NCBI RefSeq assembly: GCF_021184025.1
Contig: NZ_CP036537.1
Location: forward strand, 3,162,001 to 3,226,000
DNA: 64,000 nucleotides
Reading direction: 5' to 3'
Origin: Rhodopseudomonas boonkerdii
GTDB taxonomy: Bacteria > Pseudomonadota > Alphaproteobacteria > Rhizobiales > Xanthobacteraceae
Below, in pieces: positions 17,455 to 26,978 of this stretch. Within the stretch, counting starts at the first letter, position 1; every line of letters starts with the position of its first letter. A program made the position numbers and the translations under genes. The notes under the pieces were generated by a model. The model saw nothing but the letters and a program-made list of their open reading frames with translations, did not search any database and was not told the origin of the DNA.

Positions 17455-18129
17455 GTGCGCGTGCTCCTTGTCGAGGACGAACCGGAAATGGCTTCAGCGC
17501 TGTCAACCGCGCTCAAGGGGCACGATATGGTGGTCGATCGCGTTGCGACGGTCGGCATGGCCAGGGAGGCCATCCTCACGAACAGCTATGGAGCCATATT
17601 GCTCGATCGCCAGTTGCCTGACGGCGATGGACTCGCGCTGATCCCCAATTTGAGAGCCCACGGCATACAAACTCCGATTATTGTCCTGACGGCACGGGGC
17701 GACCTCGCCGACCGCATCGCTGGATTGGATACCGGCGCCGATGACTATCTCGGCAAGCCATTTGCGATCGAGGAACTGCTCGCGCGGCTCCGCGCCGTAT
17801 TGCGCCGGCGGAGCGACATGCCGACCGAAACACTGCAGCTTGGCCGCCTCACCTACAATGCCGATCACCGCGAAGCGAGTATTGGCGGTATCGTGCTCGC
17901 GCTCCCCCGTCGCGAGCTGTTGGTGCTCGAGACATTGATGCGACGTTCCGGTCGCACGGTCGCACGGTCCACACTTGAGGAAGCTGTCTACGGCTTTGAT
18001 GACGAAATTCAGTCCAACGCGCTGGATACCCATGTTTCACGTTTGCGGCGCAAACTCGCAGAAAACGACGCAGGCGTCGAGATACACGCCATTCGTGGGC
18101 TCGGCTATCTGATCAAGCGCACGTCATGA
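17455..18129 (+). CDS. OmpR-family response regulator (QseB/PmrA-like)
   Basis: Two-component regulator of 224 residues starting at GTG 17455, where the receiver domain begins (MRVLLVEDEP). Phospho-acceptor Asp51 lies in ILLDRQLPDGDG; the Lys is in DDYLGKPFA. The C-terminal winged helix ends HVSRLRRKL and GLGYLI. The stop overlaps the start of the kinase at 18126 (ATGA), so the pair is co-translated. Downstream genes for a lipid methyltransferase and a DedA protein suggest a role in membrane adaptation, which is inference from order only. Confidence 0.92.
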   Translation: MRVLLVEDEPEMASALSTALKGHDMVVDRVATVGMAREAILTNSYGAILLDRQLPDGDGLALIPNLRAHGIQTPIIVLTARGDLADRIAGLDTGADDYLGKPFAIEELLARLRAVLRRRSDMPTETLQLGRLTYNADHREASIGGIVLALPRRELLVLETLMRRSGRTVARSTLEEAVYGFDDEIQSNALDTHVSRLRRKLAENDAGVEIHAIRGLGYLIKRTS

Positions 18130-19493
18130 GCGCGCTTCGCCGTACGTCGTTGCGTTGGGTTTTGGTCAATCGGCTCGTCAGCCTTCAGGCAATGATGCTC
18201 ACCGGCTTGGTCCTGGCCGTGGTGGGCGGGTTATGGGCGGGCGGCTATCTCGTCGCGCTTGAGCCCGAGGACGAGACCATCAGCGTAATCGAGGGTGCCC
18301 TCGACCGCGATCCTGCGGGCACTCTGGTCGTTCGCGAGACCGTCGCGCTTGCACAGCAGCGCGCCACGATGCCGGAACTGTGGTTCGTGATTCGGGACGG
18401 CAAAGGTGCCCGCATTTCACAAGGCAATGTGCCTCCCGAATTCGCGCATATAGGCGATGCGCTCGACGATATCGGGCAGGCCCGGCTTGGCTGGAACGTC
18501 GGCGACACACCGCGCGCCACCGCGAGAATGCGTTGGGTCGACAGCGCCGCAGGACGTGTACAGATCCTCGCCGGCGCTGGCGGCACAGTGCCATGGCATC
18601 GCCTCGCCCTCGCTATCCTTACGTTGTTCATCAGCGTGGTGTTGCCGATCCTTGCCGTGATGACTTTGACGACATTGATCGCCACCCCCGTCGTGGTCCG
18701 ACGCGCACTGCTCGGTCTTAACGATACGGCGGCACAAACAGAACGGATCGACATCGACAGACGCGGGGCACGCGTTTCGCTGGATCGTGTCCCCGAGGAA
18801 ATTGTCCCGTTGGTGGCCGCGATAAACGGCGCGCTGCGCCGCCTCGACGATGGCTACGAGCGTCGCCAAAGATTCCTTGTCGATGCCGCCCATGAACTGC
18901 GAACCCCGATTGCCATCCTGCAAATTCGCATCGAGTCGATCGAACCGGGACCATACAAAGCCCGCCTGCTCGAAGATGTCCGGCGCCTGGCGATTCTGGC
19001 CGAACAGTTGCTCGACAGCGAGCGGTTGAGGCAATCGGTTGTACCACGGTCCGATATCGATCTCGTCGATGTGACGCAGCATGTGACCTCGGACCTTGCT
19101 CCTCTCGCCATCGCGGCCGGCTACGAAATCGCATACGAAAACAGCGTAGAGCGAGCCCCGATGTCGGGAGATCAAGGAGCTCTGGAGCGTGCACTCGCGA
19201 ATCTGATCCACAATGCCATCGAACATGGCGGGCGCCACGGCAAGATCGTCGTCAGCGTCACCTCGACCTCGATCTCGGTGACCGACCAGGGTCCCGGCAT
19301 CGCGCCTGAAGACCGGGAACACGTGTTCGAACCTTTCTACCGAATCAACGGTGGATCGCGCGGAGCAGGCCTCGGCCTCAATCTGGTTCGCGAGATCGTC
19401 CAGCTCCATGATGGAACGGTTGAAATTCATGAAGGATCGAACGGCGGCACGCGTGTCACAATGACGTTCGGCAAACGACGTTCGCTCCGTTAA
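18126..19493 (+). CDS. sensor histidine kinase, partner of the 17455 regulator
   Basis: Inner-membrane kinase of 455 residues. Two membrane segments (about 22-44 and 160-188) enclose a periplasmic region of about 115 residues containing VIEGALDRDPAGTL, DGKGARISQG and GRVQILAG, PAS-like in pattern. HisKA has His256 (DAAHELRTPI); the ATPase has NLIHNAIEHG, TDQGPGIAPED and GAGLGLNLV. All catalytic motifs are intact. The four-base overlap with the regulator places both in one operon. The stimulus is unknown. Confidence 0.92.
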   Translation: MSALRRTSLRWVLVNRLVSLQAMMLTGLVLAVVGGLWAGGYLVALEPEDETISVIEGALDRDPAGTLVVRETVALAQQRATMPELWFVIRDGKGARISQGNVPPEFAHIGDALDDIGQARLGWNVGDTPRATARMRWVDSAAGRVQILAGAGGTVPWHRLALAILTLFISVVLPILAVMTLTTLIATPVVVRRALLGLNDTAAQTERIDIDRRGARVSLDRVPEEIVPLVAAINGALRRLDDGYERRQRFLVDAAHELRTPIAILQIRIESIEPGPYKARLLEDVRRLAILAEQLLDSERLRQSVVPRSDIDLVDVTQHVTSDLAPLAIAAGYEIAYENSVERAPMSGDQGALERALANLIHNAIEHGGRHGKIVVSVTSTSISVTDQGPGIAPEDREHVFEPFYRINGGSRGAGLGLNLVREIVQLHDGTVEIHEGSNGGTRVTMTFGKRRSLR

Positions 19494-19638
19494 CGCTGAC
19501 GCTCCAGAGGTCCGCATTTATCGAGGCGCCTTATTTCAGCTTGAGCCGCATGACGTCATGTTCGCTCAATCTCCATTCCGCATATCGCAGCTTCGCCGAC
19601 CATGATGCTCGGCACTGCGTGCGAAATGGACACTCTTC

Positions 19639-20226
19639 ATGACAGCAAATGGCTTGCTCCTATTCCTCCGATCTCTCGCGGCTGAACCTCGCATGGTCGG
19701 AGCGGTTGTACCGTCTGGCTCCGCACTCGCCAACCTGATTACGCAGGATATCAACGGTGCTACAGGCAAGGTTCTCGAACTCGGCCCGGGCACCGGCGTC
19801 CTTACGGCGGCACTGTTGCAGCGAGGCGTAAGGGAGTCGGATTTGACGCTGATCGAATACGGCTCCGACTTCATGCGCTTGCTGCAGCAGCGATTTCCAC
19901 ATGCGCGAGTATTGTGGATGGACGCCGCCTGGATCTCGCCGCAGAAACTCTTCGCTCCCGAGACATTCGGTGCCGTCGTGAGCGGACTTCCCTTGCTCAA
20001 CATCGCGGAGCAGAAGGTCGACGCGATCCTTTCCGGAGTCTTTGCCAGCCTCAAGCCGGGCGGTGCGATGTATCAGTTCACTTATGGCGTTCGCTGCCCG
20101 ATCAGCCATTCACAACTGGAGCGCCATGGTCTTCAAGCGTCATGTGCCGGCCGCGTGCTAATGAATGTGCCGCCTGCTTCGGTCTATCGAATCTCTCGTC
20201 GTCCGGCTCGTCAAGCATCGGAATAA
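19639..20226 (+). CDS. class I SAM-dependent methyltransferase, phospholipid N-methyltransferase (PmtA)-like
   Basis: Protein of 195 residues. It opens with FLRSLAAEPRMVGAVVPSGSALA, the membrane-facing start typical of PmtA enzymes, which methylate phosphatidylethanolamine stepwise to phosphatidylcholine. The SAM loop LELGPGTGV, the acidic strand end LIEYGSDF and the motif post-IV region SGLPLLN follow. Length fits the rhizobial Sinorhizobium-type enzymes. Substrate assignment is by resemblance; related enzymes act on other amines. It lies 145 bases downstream of a two-component system and six bases upstream of a DedA-family gene. Confidence 0.78.
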   Translation: MTANGLLLFLRSLAAEPRMVGAVVPSGSALANLITQDINGATGKVLELGPGTGVLTAALLQRGVRESDLTLIEYGSDFMRLLQQRFPHARVLWMDAAWISPQKLFAPETFGAVVSGLPLLNIAEQKVDAILSGVFASLKPGGAMYQFTYGVRCPISHSQLERHGLQASCAGRVLMNVPPASVYRISRRPARQASE

Positions 20227-20232
20227 AGGCCC

Positions 20233-20979
20233 ATGGAGACAGCCCTATCCGATGCTATCGCTCGCTGCATTCAGGCTGGCCCGATTGGAATTGTCGGACT
20301 CGGCATGGCGGAGAAGCTGTTTCCGTTCGTGCCGTCTTACGCTGCATTTGTCGCGCTCGGTATCGCGATTGCAGCCCAACAGAGCGACCTCGCAACAGCT
20401 ATTCCGGCGCTTGCATTCGGCTCAACGCTCGGTTCGCTGGGCTGGTATGCCATTGGCCTAGCGCTGGGGAAACAACGTAGTGAAATATTAGTCAAGCGCT
20501 TCGGCCGCTATATGGGATTGACGCCTTCCCTCTATCTGCGCGCCACGACAGCATTCCAGCGACATCTGTTCTTGATCATTGCCGGCAGCCAGACGATCCC
20601 CGTCGTCAGAGTTTACATAGCGATCCCTGCTGGCGTCCTCAGCGTATCGCTCATGCAGTTTCTGCCAGGAACCTTCGTTGGCAGTTTGGCATGGAGCGGG
20701 CTCCTGCTCGCTTTGGGGTTCTGGATTGGAGATACAAGTGCGAACCCAGCAGTCGCAGGCGTAGCTGCCGTAACGGCATTGATCGCACTTGAATCCGTAA
20801 TCCTATATGGTTGCCGTCGTTTCAGGAGACGGCAGCCCCAAACATGCCCACCAGACTCTATTCTACCTTCGCAGGCTGTTTCACAGCCTGTACCGCCCGC
20901 GACTTCTTCGCCATCTCAGCCAGCGCAGCGATCTTCTTCTGTGGATCGGAACCTGGCTGCACAACGCCCGCCGACATGA
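20233..20979 (+). CDS. DedA-family membrane protein
   Basis: Inner-membrane protein of 248 residues with the DedA/VTT layout: an amphipathic first segment (GLGMAEKLFPFVPSYAAFV), a gated pair of helices, the re-entrant region IIAGSQTIPVVRVYIAIPAG and a final hydrophobic pair. DedA proteins are thought to move lipids across the inner membrane. The usual Arg before IPVVR is replaced here (GSQT). Residues after about 203 become a Pro/Ser/Gln-rich tail because the frame runs 122 bases into the opposite-strand DUF502 gene. Six bases after the methyltransferase gene; both may act on membrane lipids. Confidence 0.82.
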   Translation: METALSDAIARCIQAGPIGIVGLGMAEKLFPFVPSYAAFVALGIAIAAQQSDLATAIPALAFGSTLGSLGWYAIGLALGKQRSEILVKRFGRYMGLTPSLYLRATTAFQRHLFLIIAGSQTIPVVRVYIAIPAGVLSVSLMQFLPGTFVGSLAWSGLLLALGFWIGDTSANPAVAGVAAVTALIALESVILYGCRRFRRRQPQTCPPDSILPSQAVSQPVPPATSSPSQPAQRSSSVDRNLAAQRPPT

Positions 20980-21688
20980 TCAGTGTCGCCGCCGCTTCGG
21001 CCGACATATCGATTTCGATCAGTTTACTCTTCGGCACATAAAAGAAAAAGCCGGTGGTCGGATTCGGCGCACAAGGCAGGAACACAGAGATGTGCTCCTC
21101 CTCACTCGGAAGCTTACTCGAAACCTCGGCACTCGGCGGCTGCGAGATCAGCACGATCGACCACATACCTGGTGATGGAAACTCCACCATGCCGACTTTG
21201 CGGAAACTCGATCCATTACCCGAAAACAGCGTTTCGAATACCTGCTTAAGGCCACGATAGATCGCACGCACCACCGGCATGCGGCCGAGCAGATTCTCGC
21301 CGAGATCAACCAGCGAACGACCGATCAGATTGGCGGTCAAGAAGCCAAGCAGCGTCAACGCGACGAAGGCAACCACGAGCCCGGAGCCGGGAATCCCGTA
21401 AGGTAGCCATTGTTCAGGCCGATAGGCCTCCGGCACCAGCGGACGGACGATCGCATCGACCCAGGTGACGAACCACCAGGTCAGATAGAACGTAATGGCA
21501 ATGGGGCCGGCCACGATCAGGCCGGTGAGAAAATAATTGCGAATGCGCGCCATGAAGCCCCGCGGAGCATCATGCGGCAGTTCGCCCGGAGGCGGGGTCG
21601 GCGGCAGTTCGGAGGGCTGCATCAAACTCTCGGCGTCAACATCTGCGGAGGCGGCGAACATCGGCTCGCCGCTCCCCTTGCCGGGCAT
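20858..21688 (-). CDS. DUF502 family membrane protein
   Basis: Protein of 276 residues. The N-terminus is Pro-rich and probably cytosolic; the first in-frame ATG is used, but shorter starts at 21661 or 21622 are possible. Two membrane segments follow (YFLTGLIVAGPIAITFYLTW and LVVAFVALTLLGFLTANLIG). Then comes the conserved DUF502 core: RSLVDLGENLLGRMPVVRAIY, LKQVFETLF, FPSPGMWSIVLI and PTTGFFFYVPKSKL. The function of the family is unknown. It converges on the DedA gene with a 122-base tail-to-tail overlap. Confidence 0.9.
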   Translation of the reverse strand: MPGKGSGEPMFAASADVDAESLMQPSELPPTPPPGELPHDAPRGFMARIRNYFLTGLIVAGPIAITFYLTWWFVTWVDAIVRPLVPEAYRPEQWLPYGIPGSGLVVAFVALTLLGFLTANLIGRSLVDLGENLLGRMPVVRAIYRGLKQVFETLFSGNGSSFRKVGMVEFPSPGMWSIVLISQPPSAEVSSKLPSEEEHISVFLPCAPNPTTGFFFYVPKSKLIEIDMSAEAAATLIMSAGVVQPGSDPQKKIAALAEMAKKSRAVQAVKQPAKVE

Positions 21689-21814
21689 CCTAGCAGGATT
21701 TTGCCAGTACGGGGAAAGTCACCTTTTTGAAGATCGCCATCGGATCGTCCAAAAGTAGAATACAACCTGTTGAACCTCCACGGTCCGGGCCGCTGGAGCC
21801 TGCGACAATCCGGC

Positions 21815-23641
21815 CTACTCCACCGTCACCGATTTGGCGAGATTGCGCGGCTGGTCCACGTCGGTGCCCATGACAACGGCTGTGTGATAGGCGAGCAATT
21901 GCACCGGAACGGCATAGACCAACGGGGTAAAAGCTGCGGGCATGTCCGGCATCACGATGGTCACCATTGAGTCCACGGTGGCTTCCTCCGCGCCCTTGGC
22001 ATCCGTCATCAGAATGATGCGGCCTCCCCGGGCAGCGACTTCCTGCATATTCGAGACTGTTTTGTCGAACACCTTGTCATAGGGCGCGATCACGACCACC
22101 GGCATGCTTTCATCGATCAGCGCAATTGGCCCGTGCTTGAGCTCGCCGGCGGCATAACCTTCCGCGTGGATGTAGGAGATTTCCTTCAGCTTCAGCGCGC
22201 CTTCCAGTGCCAACGGATAACTGGTGCCCCGGCCGAGATAGAGCACGTCCTGCGATTTGGAGAGGTCGCGGGCGAGCTTCTCGATCTCATGTTCATGCGT
22301 CAGCGCTTCAGTCATCAAGCGCGGAATCTCCACAAGACCATGTACGAGCTTGGCCTCGTCGGCATCGGACAGCTCGCCCCTTGCCTTGCCGGCAGCAACA
22401 GCGAGCGCAGCCAAGGTCATCAGCTGGCAGGTAAAGGCCTTGGTGGAGGCGACACCGATCTCAGGACCTGCCAGGGTCGGCATCACCGTCTCGCTTTCGC
22501 GCGCAATCGTCGATGTCGGCACATTGACGACGGCGAGAGTGTGCATGCCCTCGGCCTTGGCATAACGCAGCGCAGCCAGTGTGTCAGCCGTTTCGCCGGA
22601 CTGCGAAATGAAGATCGCCAGATCGCCCTTACGGACCGGCGCCTCACGATAGCGGAATTCGGAGGCGACATCGACCTCGACCGGCAGGCGCGCAAAGCGC
22701 TCGAACCAGTATTTTGCAACAAATCCGGCCAGACTCGCAGTGCCGCAAGCGGCGATCGAAATGCGCTGAACGTTCCTGAAGTCGAAGGGCAGTTCGGTCG
22801 GCAACGAAATGCGTTCGTTCGCCATATCCACATAGCGCGCCAGCGTATGACCGATGACTTCCGGCTGCTCGTGAATCTCCTTCGCCATGAAGTGGCGATA
22901 ATTGGCCTTGTCGACCATGAAGGCCGACGCGCCCGACTTCAGCAGTTCACGCTTCGCAGGCCTGTTGCTCCCGTCGAAAATCTCGCAGCCCTTGCGGTTC
23001 AGCACCACCCAGTCGCCGTCCTCGAGATAGCAAATGTCATCCGTAAAGGGCGCCAGGGCGATGGCATCGGAGCCCAGATACATCTCGCCATCACCAAAAC
23101 CGACTGCGAGCGGCGATCCCTTGCGGGCGCCGATCATCAGGTCGTCTTGTTGCTTGAACACGAAGGCCAGTGCGAAAGCCCCCTTCAGGCGCGGCAACGC
23201 CTGTTTCACGGCCTCGACGGGCGTTGCCCCCTTCTTGACGAAGGAATTGACGAGGTGTGCGACAACTTCAGTATCGGTCTCGCTCGAGAAGACCGCGCCC
23301 TGCCTCTCAAGTTCGACGCGCAACTCACGAAAATTCTCGATGATGCCGTTGTGAACGACAGCGACCCCATCGGCGGCATGCGGATGCGCATTGGCTTCGG
23401 TCGGCTTGCCGTGGGTGGCCCAGCGCGTATGCCCGATCCCGACATGGCCCTTAAGCGGCGCCTTGCCGAGCTTGGCTTCCAGATTCCTGAGCTTGCCTTC
23501 GGCGCGGCGACGCGTCAGCGCGCCGTCTTCCAATGTCGCGACACCTGCAGAATCGTAGCCGCGATATTCGAGCCGCTTCAGCGAATCCACAATCTGCTCA
23601 GCGACCGGGCCGCGCCCCAGAATTCCGACGATGCCGCACAT
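21815..23641 (-). CDS. glmS: glutamine--fructose-6-phosphate aminotransferase GlmS
   Basis: Enzyme of 608 residues making glucosamine-6-phosphate, the entry to UDP-GlcNAc. I start at the ATG followed directly by the catalytic cysteine (M-CGIVGILG); an earlier in-frame start would bury it. The glutaminase domain shows GHTRWATHG, HNGIIENF and SSETDTEVV. The two SIS isomerase domains include AACGTASLAG, SQSGETADT, GRGTSYPLALEGALKLKEISY and the C-terminal PRNLAKSVTVE. glmU, on the same strand 440 bases upstream, encodes the later step of the pathway. Confidence 0.97.
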   Translation of the reverse strand: MCGIVGILGRGPVAEQIVDSLKRLEYRGYDSAGVATLEDGALTRRRAEGKLRNLEAKLGKAPLKGHVGIGHTRWATHGKPTEANAHPHAADGVAVVHNGIIENFRELRVELERQGAVFSSETDTEVVAHLVNSFVKKGATPVEAVKQALPRLKGAFALAFVFKQQDDLMIGARKGSPLAVGFGDGEMYLGSDAIALAPFTDDICYLEDGDWVVLNRKGCEIFDGSNRPAKRELLKSGASAFMVDKANYRHFMAKEIHEQPEVIGHTLARYVDMANERISLPTELPFDFRNVQRISIAACGTASLAGFVAKYWFERFARLPVEVDVASEFRYREAPVRKGDLAIFISQSGETADTLAALRYAKAEGMHTLAVVNVPTSTIARESETVMPTLAGPEIGVASTKAFTCQLMTLAALAVAAGKARGELSDADEAKLVHGLVEIPRLMTEALTHEHEIEKLARDLSKSQDVLYLGRGTSYPLALEGALKLKEISYIHAEGYAAGELKHGPIALIDESMPVVVIAPYDKVFDKTVSNMQEVAARGGRIILMTDAKGAEEATVDSMVTIVMPDMPAAFTPLVYAVPVQLLAYHTAVVMGTDVDQPRNLAKSVTVE

Positions 23642-23853
23642 GGGTGAATTGATCTCCAATGGAAACGAATTGGGCGCGAACGGCCCGACGCAGGTGTCTG
23701 GCCCCTCTTAGCGACAATCGCAAAATCATTGATACTCAAGAATTATTGCCGATTGAGACAAGTCGACGGATGTATGCGACGATTTCGCTGCACGCATTTA
23801 ACAAAGCCTCAACGTATTCGCACGACCCTTTCCACTGAAGTGGAGTGCATGCC

Positions 23854-24072
23854 ATGTGGGAGCCGCGCGATCCGAGAGAGCCTCGATCCATCGCCGTAAC
23901 GCGGCTGCGTCATATCGAGATGCACACCAGTCGCCTTGCCCGCTGGCCGCCGCCAATGCGCGACGCCGTCGCACCGCCACCGCACGAACCGCCACCGAAC
24001 ACCTTACCGGAGGAGTCGATCAAGCCACCGCCGCGCCGAAACTGGTTCCTCAAACGGAAGGAAGGCGCCTGA
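23854..24072 (+). CDS. small proline- and arginine-rich hypothetical protein
   Basis: Frame of 72 residues from ATG 23854, preceded by GGAG eight bases upstream. The product is basic and Pro-rich (PPPMRD, PPPHEPPPN, IKPPPRRNWFLKRKEG). It sits on the strand opposite glmS and glmU, in the gap between them, ten bases before the glmU stop. No family recognised. Pro-rich content can arise by chance in GC-rich DNA, so the call rests mostly on the ribosome binding site and on position. Confidence 0.35.
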   Translation: MWEPRDPREPRSIAVTRLRHIEMHTSRLARWPPPMRDAVAPPPHEPPPNTLPEESIKPPPRRNWFLKRKEGA

Positions 24073-24081
24073 CGGATGCCC

Positions 24082-25434
24082 TCACTTGGGCTTCTTCGAT
24101 CCCGTATACTTGTCGCGGAAGCGCCTACCCCAGCCTTCCCTAGTGGAGACCTCGTTGCGCTCTACGGCCAACGCATCGTCCGGCACGTCGCGAGTAATCA
24201 CCGAGCCTGAGCCGATATAGGCTCCACTACCGATCTTTACCGGTGCAACCAATGAGGAGTTCGAACCAACGAAGGCACCGGCACCAATGATCGTCTTGCT
24301 CTTGTTGAATCCGTCATAGTTGCAAGTGATCGTCCCGGCCCCGATATTCGCCCCTGCGCCGATCTCGCTGTCCCCGATATAGGTCAGGTGGTTGACCTTT
24401 ACTCCGGCCGCCAGCTTGGCCGCTTTGGTCTCCACGAAATTACCGATCCGAGCTCCCTCGCCCAACGAGGTACCCGGCCGGAGCCGTGCATAGGGGCCGA
24501 CCGAGACCGCCTTGCCAATCTCAGCCTGCACGATGTGCGAGAAGGCGTGGATCACGGCTCCATCGGCGATACTGACGCCCGATCCGATGACCACATATTG
24601 CTCGATCGTCACGTCCTTGCCGAAGGTTGTATCGGCAGACAGATGCACCGTCTCCGGCGCAACGAGGGTGACGCCCGCATCGAGCGCCGCCCTGCGCAGC
24701 CTTGTCTGCATGATAGCCTCTGCCTCGGCGAGCTGTGTCTTGGTGTTGATGCCGCGCACTTCGTCCTCATCGGTCTCGATAACAATTGCCTTGAGGCTCA
24801 TGCTGCGGACGATCTCGACAGCGTCCGTCAAATAATATTCGCCCTTGCTATTGGCGTTCCCGATCTTCTCGATCACCTCAAGCGCGGTCGTGCCGGCAAA
24901 AGCCATCACGCCGGCATTGCAGAGATCGATTCTCCGCTCGGCCTCGCTCGCATCCGCCTCTTCACGAATGGCCACCAATTGTCCGTCCGCAACCAGCAAG
25001 CGCCCGTAACCGCCCGGCGCCTTTGCACGAAAACCGAGCACCGCCAGGGCGGCACCGTCCTTGAGCGGTGCCCGCAGCCGCTCGAAAGTCTCCGACGAGA
25101 TCAACGGCGTATCGCCGAACGCAATCAGTAGATCGTCTGCGCCCCTCGCGATGGCGTCCTTCGCAGCCAGCACCGCATGAGCCGTGCCGAGCCGTTCGTT
25201 CTGGACGAATGTCGTGGCATCGGCACGGATACGTGTCGCTTCGGCAGCGACATCCTCGCGATCCGGTCCGACCACGACCGCAAGCGCGGACCCCGCCCCT
25301 TGGGGCGCCGCCATGACGACATGGGCGAGCAGCGACTGGTTCGCCACCTGATGCAACACCTTCGGCAGTGACGATCGCATGCGCGTCCCCTCGCCGGCTG
25401 CGAGTACAATCGTAAGGCTGGTCCTGCCGGTCAT
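24082..25434 (-). CDS. glmU: bifunctional UDP-GlcNAc pyrophosphorylase / GlcN-1-P N-acetyltransferase GlmU
   Basis: Enzyme of 450 residues making UDP-GlcNAc for peptidoglycan and lipopolysaccharide. The N-terminal nucleotidyltransferase domain has [20 protein letters not shown], and the downstream [11 protein letters not shown] and GDTPLI. The C-terminal half is a left-handed beta-helix of hexapeptide repeats (ending [11 protein letters not shown] and [13 protein letters not shown]), which houses the acetyltransferase site. Full length. It lies upstream of glmS on the same strand. Confidence 0.97.
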   Translation of the reverse strand: MTGRTSLTIVLAAGEGTRMRSSLPKVLHQVANQSLLAHVVMAAPQGAGSALAVVVGPDREDVAAEATRIRADATTFVQNERLGTAHAVLAAKDAIARGADDLLIAFGDTPLISSETFERLRAPLKDGAALAVLGFRAKAPGGYGRLLVADGQLVAIREEADASEAERRIDLCNAGVMAFAGTTALEVIEKIGNANSKGEYYLTDAVEIVRSMSLKAIVIETDEDEVRGINTKTQLAEAEAIMQTRLRRAALDAGVTLVAPETVHLSADTTFGKDVTIEQYVVIGSGVSIADGAVIHAFSHIVQAEIGKAVSVGPYARLRPGTSLGEGARIGNFVETKAAKLAAGVKVNHLTYIGDSEIGAGANIGAGTITCNYDGFNKSKTIIGAGAFVGSNSSLVAPVKIGSGAYIGSGSVITRDVPDDALAVERNEVSTREGWGRRFRDKYTGSKKPK

Positions 25435-25593
25435 CGCAAAGTCCTCGTTTCCGCTTCGCGGACGTCATAGCGGCTTTTCGCCGTCGCCGGAAATCGCTTT
25501 CCGCTGCGTCCGGCTTTCACGACGACCGGCTGGCGACGGTTTCCTGATAATGTTGGATTGTGATTCGGGGCGATGGGACGACGCAGACGTCGG

Positions 25594-26862
25594 ATGGCTG
25601 ACAAGCGCGACCAGTGGGCGGAGTCCTTTTCAGCCGAGCCGCAAGGCGGCTGGATGACGGGATTTCTCGCAGATGAAGAAAAAGGTGTCCGGCGTCTGAT
25701 GTGGCGATTGGGATCTTGGGGCGTGGCTGCCGTTTGCGCGGTCGCGGTCGCTGTCCTTGCCGGCCGGTACGAGATTCAGTTGCGCAGTGATCAGTTCGCC
25801 ATCGCCGATGCACAGAGCCGCCAGGAGCAGCAGCTCCACCGACTGACACGGGAAGCGCAGGTGGAGAACCGGCGGCTCTCCCAGGCCATCGACACCCTGA
25901 ATAGCGACCGCGATCGCCTGTTCGCGCGCATGGCGTCGGTGGAACAAGGCCTGGAATCGGCCACCGGGTCGATCCTTGCCCGACCCGCCCTACCACCCCC
26001 GCCCCCGCGAGAGCCGCCGCCACAGGTCGCAGCGCCTGCGTCCCAGCCGTCACCGCCTCCATCCATATTGACGGAGCCGAAGACTGCTGCGACGCCGGCA
26101 GACCTTCCGACTCTGCCGATCAAGCCGCCCGAGAACTCACCACCCGACGCCACTGCAAAGGTGGTGATTGAGCCACCGTCCACACCGCGCACGGCGACGC
26201 CTGCCGCTTCCACGACGCCAAAATCCGACGACACAACTGGTTCGGAACCAGCCGCCGCAACAGCCGAGCCTCGATCCGTCGCACCGAAAGCGCTTGAACC
26301 GGCTCCTCCCGTGCAAACGGCTGCGATCGCCCTGGCGCCGGCCGAGGTGGCGACACCGGTCGCGCGGACCGACTTCGGAGTGGATATCGGCGGTGCCAAC
26401 TCCGTCGATGGTCTGCGCGCAATCTGGCACGGCCTGTCGAAAACGCCGGCCCTGAACGGGCTGCACCCAATCATCGTGGTGCGCGAACGCAGGAATGGCC
26501 TCGGTATGCAGCTCCGTCTGGTGGTCGGGCCGCTCACCGACGCCGCCGCGGCCGCGCGCATTTGTGCGACCCTGGCAGAGAGCAAGCGCGCCTGCGAGAC
26601 TTCGGTATTCGACGGTCAGCGCCTGGCTCTGAAGAACGAGGCCGCTTCGGTGGAGTCACCAGCGGCTTCGCCTCCGGCCGTCCCCAAACCGCCCCGGCCA
26701 CCGCATCAGCGCCGAGTGGCACCGAAACCGGAACCGGCTCCCGCGCCGAAACCGGAACAGCGATCGGAGCACCCCCAGCCCAAGCCCGTCGAGGAAGCAC
26801 AGATACAAGCGCCCAAACCGACGCCCTCGCTATCCACGATCCTCGGCTTTAGCCGAGAGTAA
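25594..26862 (+). CDS. membrane-anchored proline-rich protein with SPOR-like domain
   Basis: Protein of 422 residues from ATG 25594 (an in-frame ATG at 25573 would add seven). A cytosolic N-terminus is followed by one membrane segment (WGVAAVCAVAVAVLAGRY), a coiled-coil stretch (QEQQLHRLTREAQVENRRL to DRDRLFARM), and a long Pro/Ala/Thr-rich linker (about 140-275). A compact domain of about 85 residues follows (DFGVDIGGANSVDGLRAI, RNGLGMQLRLVVGPLTDA, ARICATL, CETSVFDG), resembling a SPOR peptidoglycan-binding fold in its GPL and CxxTxFDG-type elements. The tail is again Pro-rich. A periplasmic role at the cell wall is likely, but the exact function is unknown. Confidence 0.7.
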   Translation: MADKRDQWAESFSAEPQGGWMTGFLADEEKGVRRLMWRLGSWGVAAVCAVAVAVLAGRYEIQLRSDQFAIADAQSRQEQQLHRLTREAQVENRRLSQAIDTLNSDRDRLFARMASVEQGLESATGSILARPALPPPPPREPPPQVAAPASQPSPPPSILTEPKTAATPADLPTLPIKPPENSPPDATAKVVIEPPSTPRTATPAASTTPKSDDTTGSEPAAATAEPRSVAPKALEPAPPVQTAAIALAPAEVATPVARTDFGVDIGGANSVDGLRAIWHGLSKTPALNGLHPIIVVRERRNGLGMQLRLVVGPLTDAAAAARICATLAESKRACETSVFDGQRLALKNEAASVESPAASPPAVPKPPRPPHQRRVAPKPEPAPAPKPEQRSEHPQPKPVEEAQIQAPKPTPSLSTILGFSRE

Positions 26863-26978
26863 GATTGCTTGCACCGGGAACTGGTTGAAGAGAGAAGCTC
26901 AAGCAAATCCTCACGAGCATGAGTACGCGACTGCTTGCCGGCTTGTCCGCAGGCCCTAACCGCAGCATAGTCAGGACC

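Noticed and set aside
22133..23647. Plus-strand frame of 504 codons opposite glmS
   Set aside because: Antisense to a conserved gene over its full length; no motifs, no ribosome binding site.
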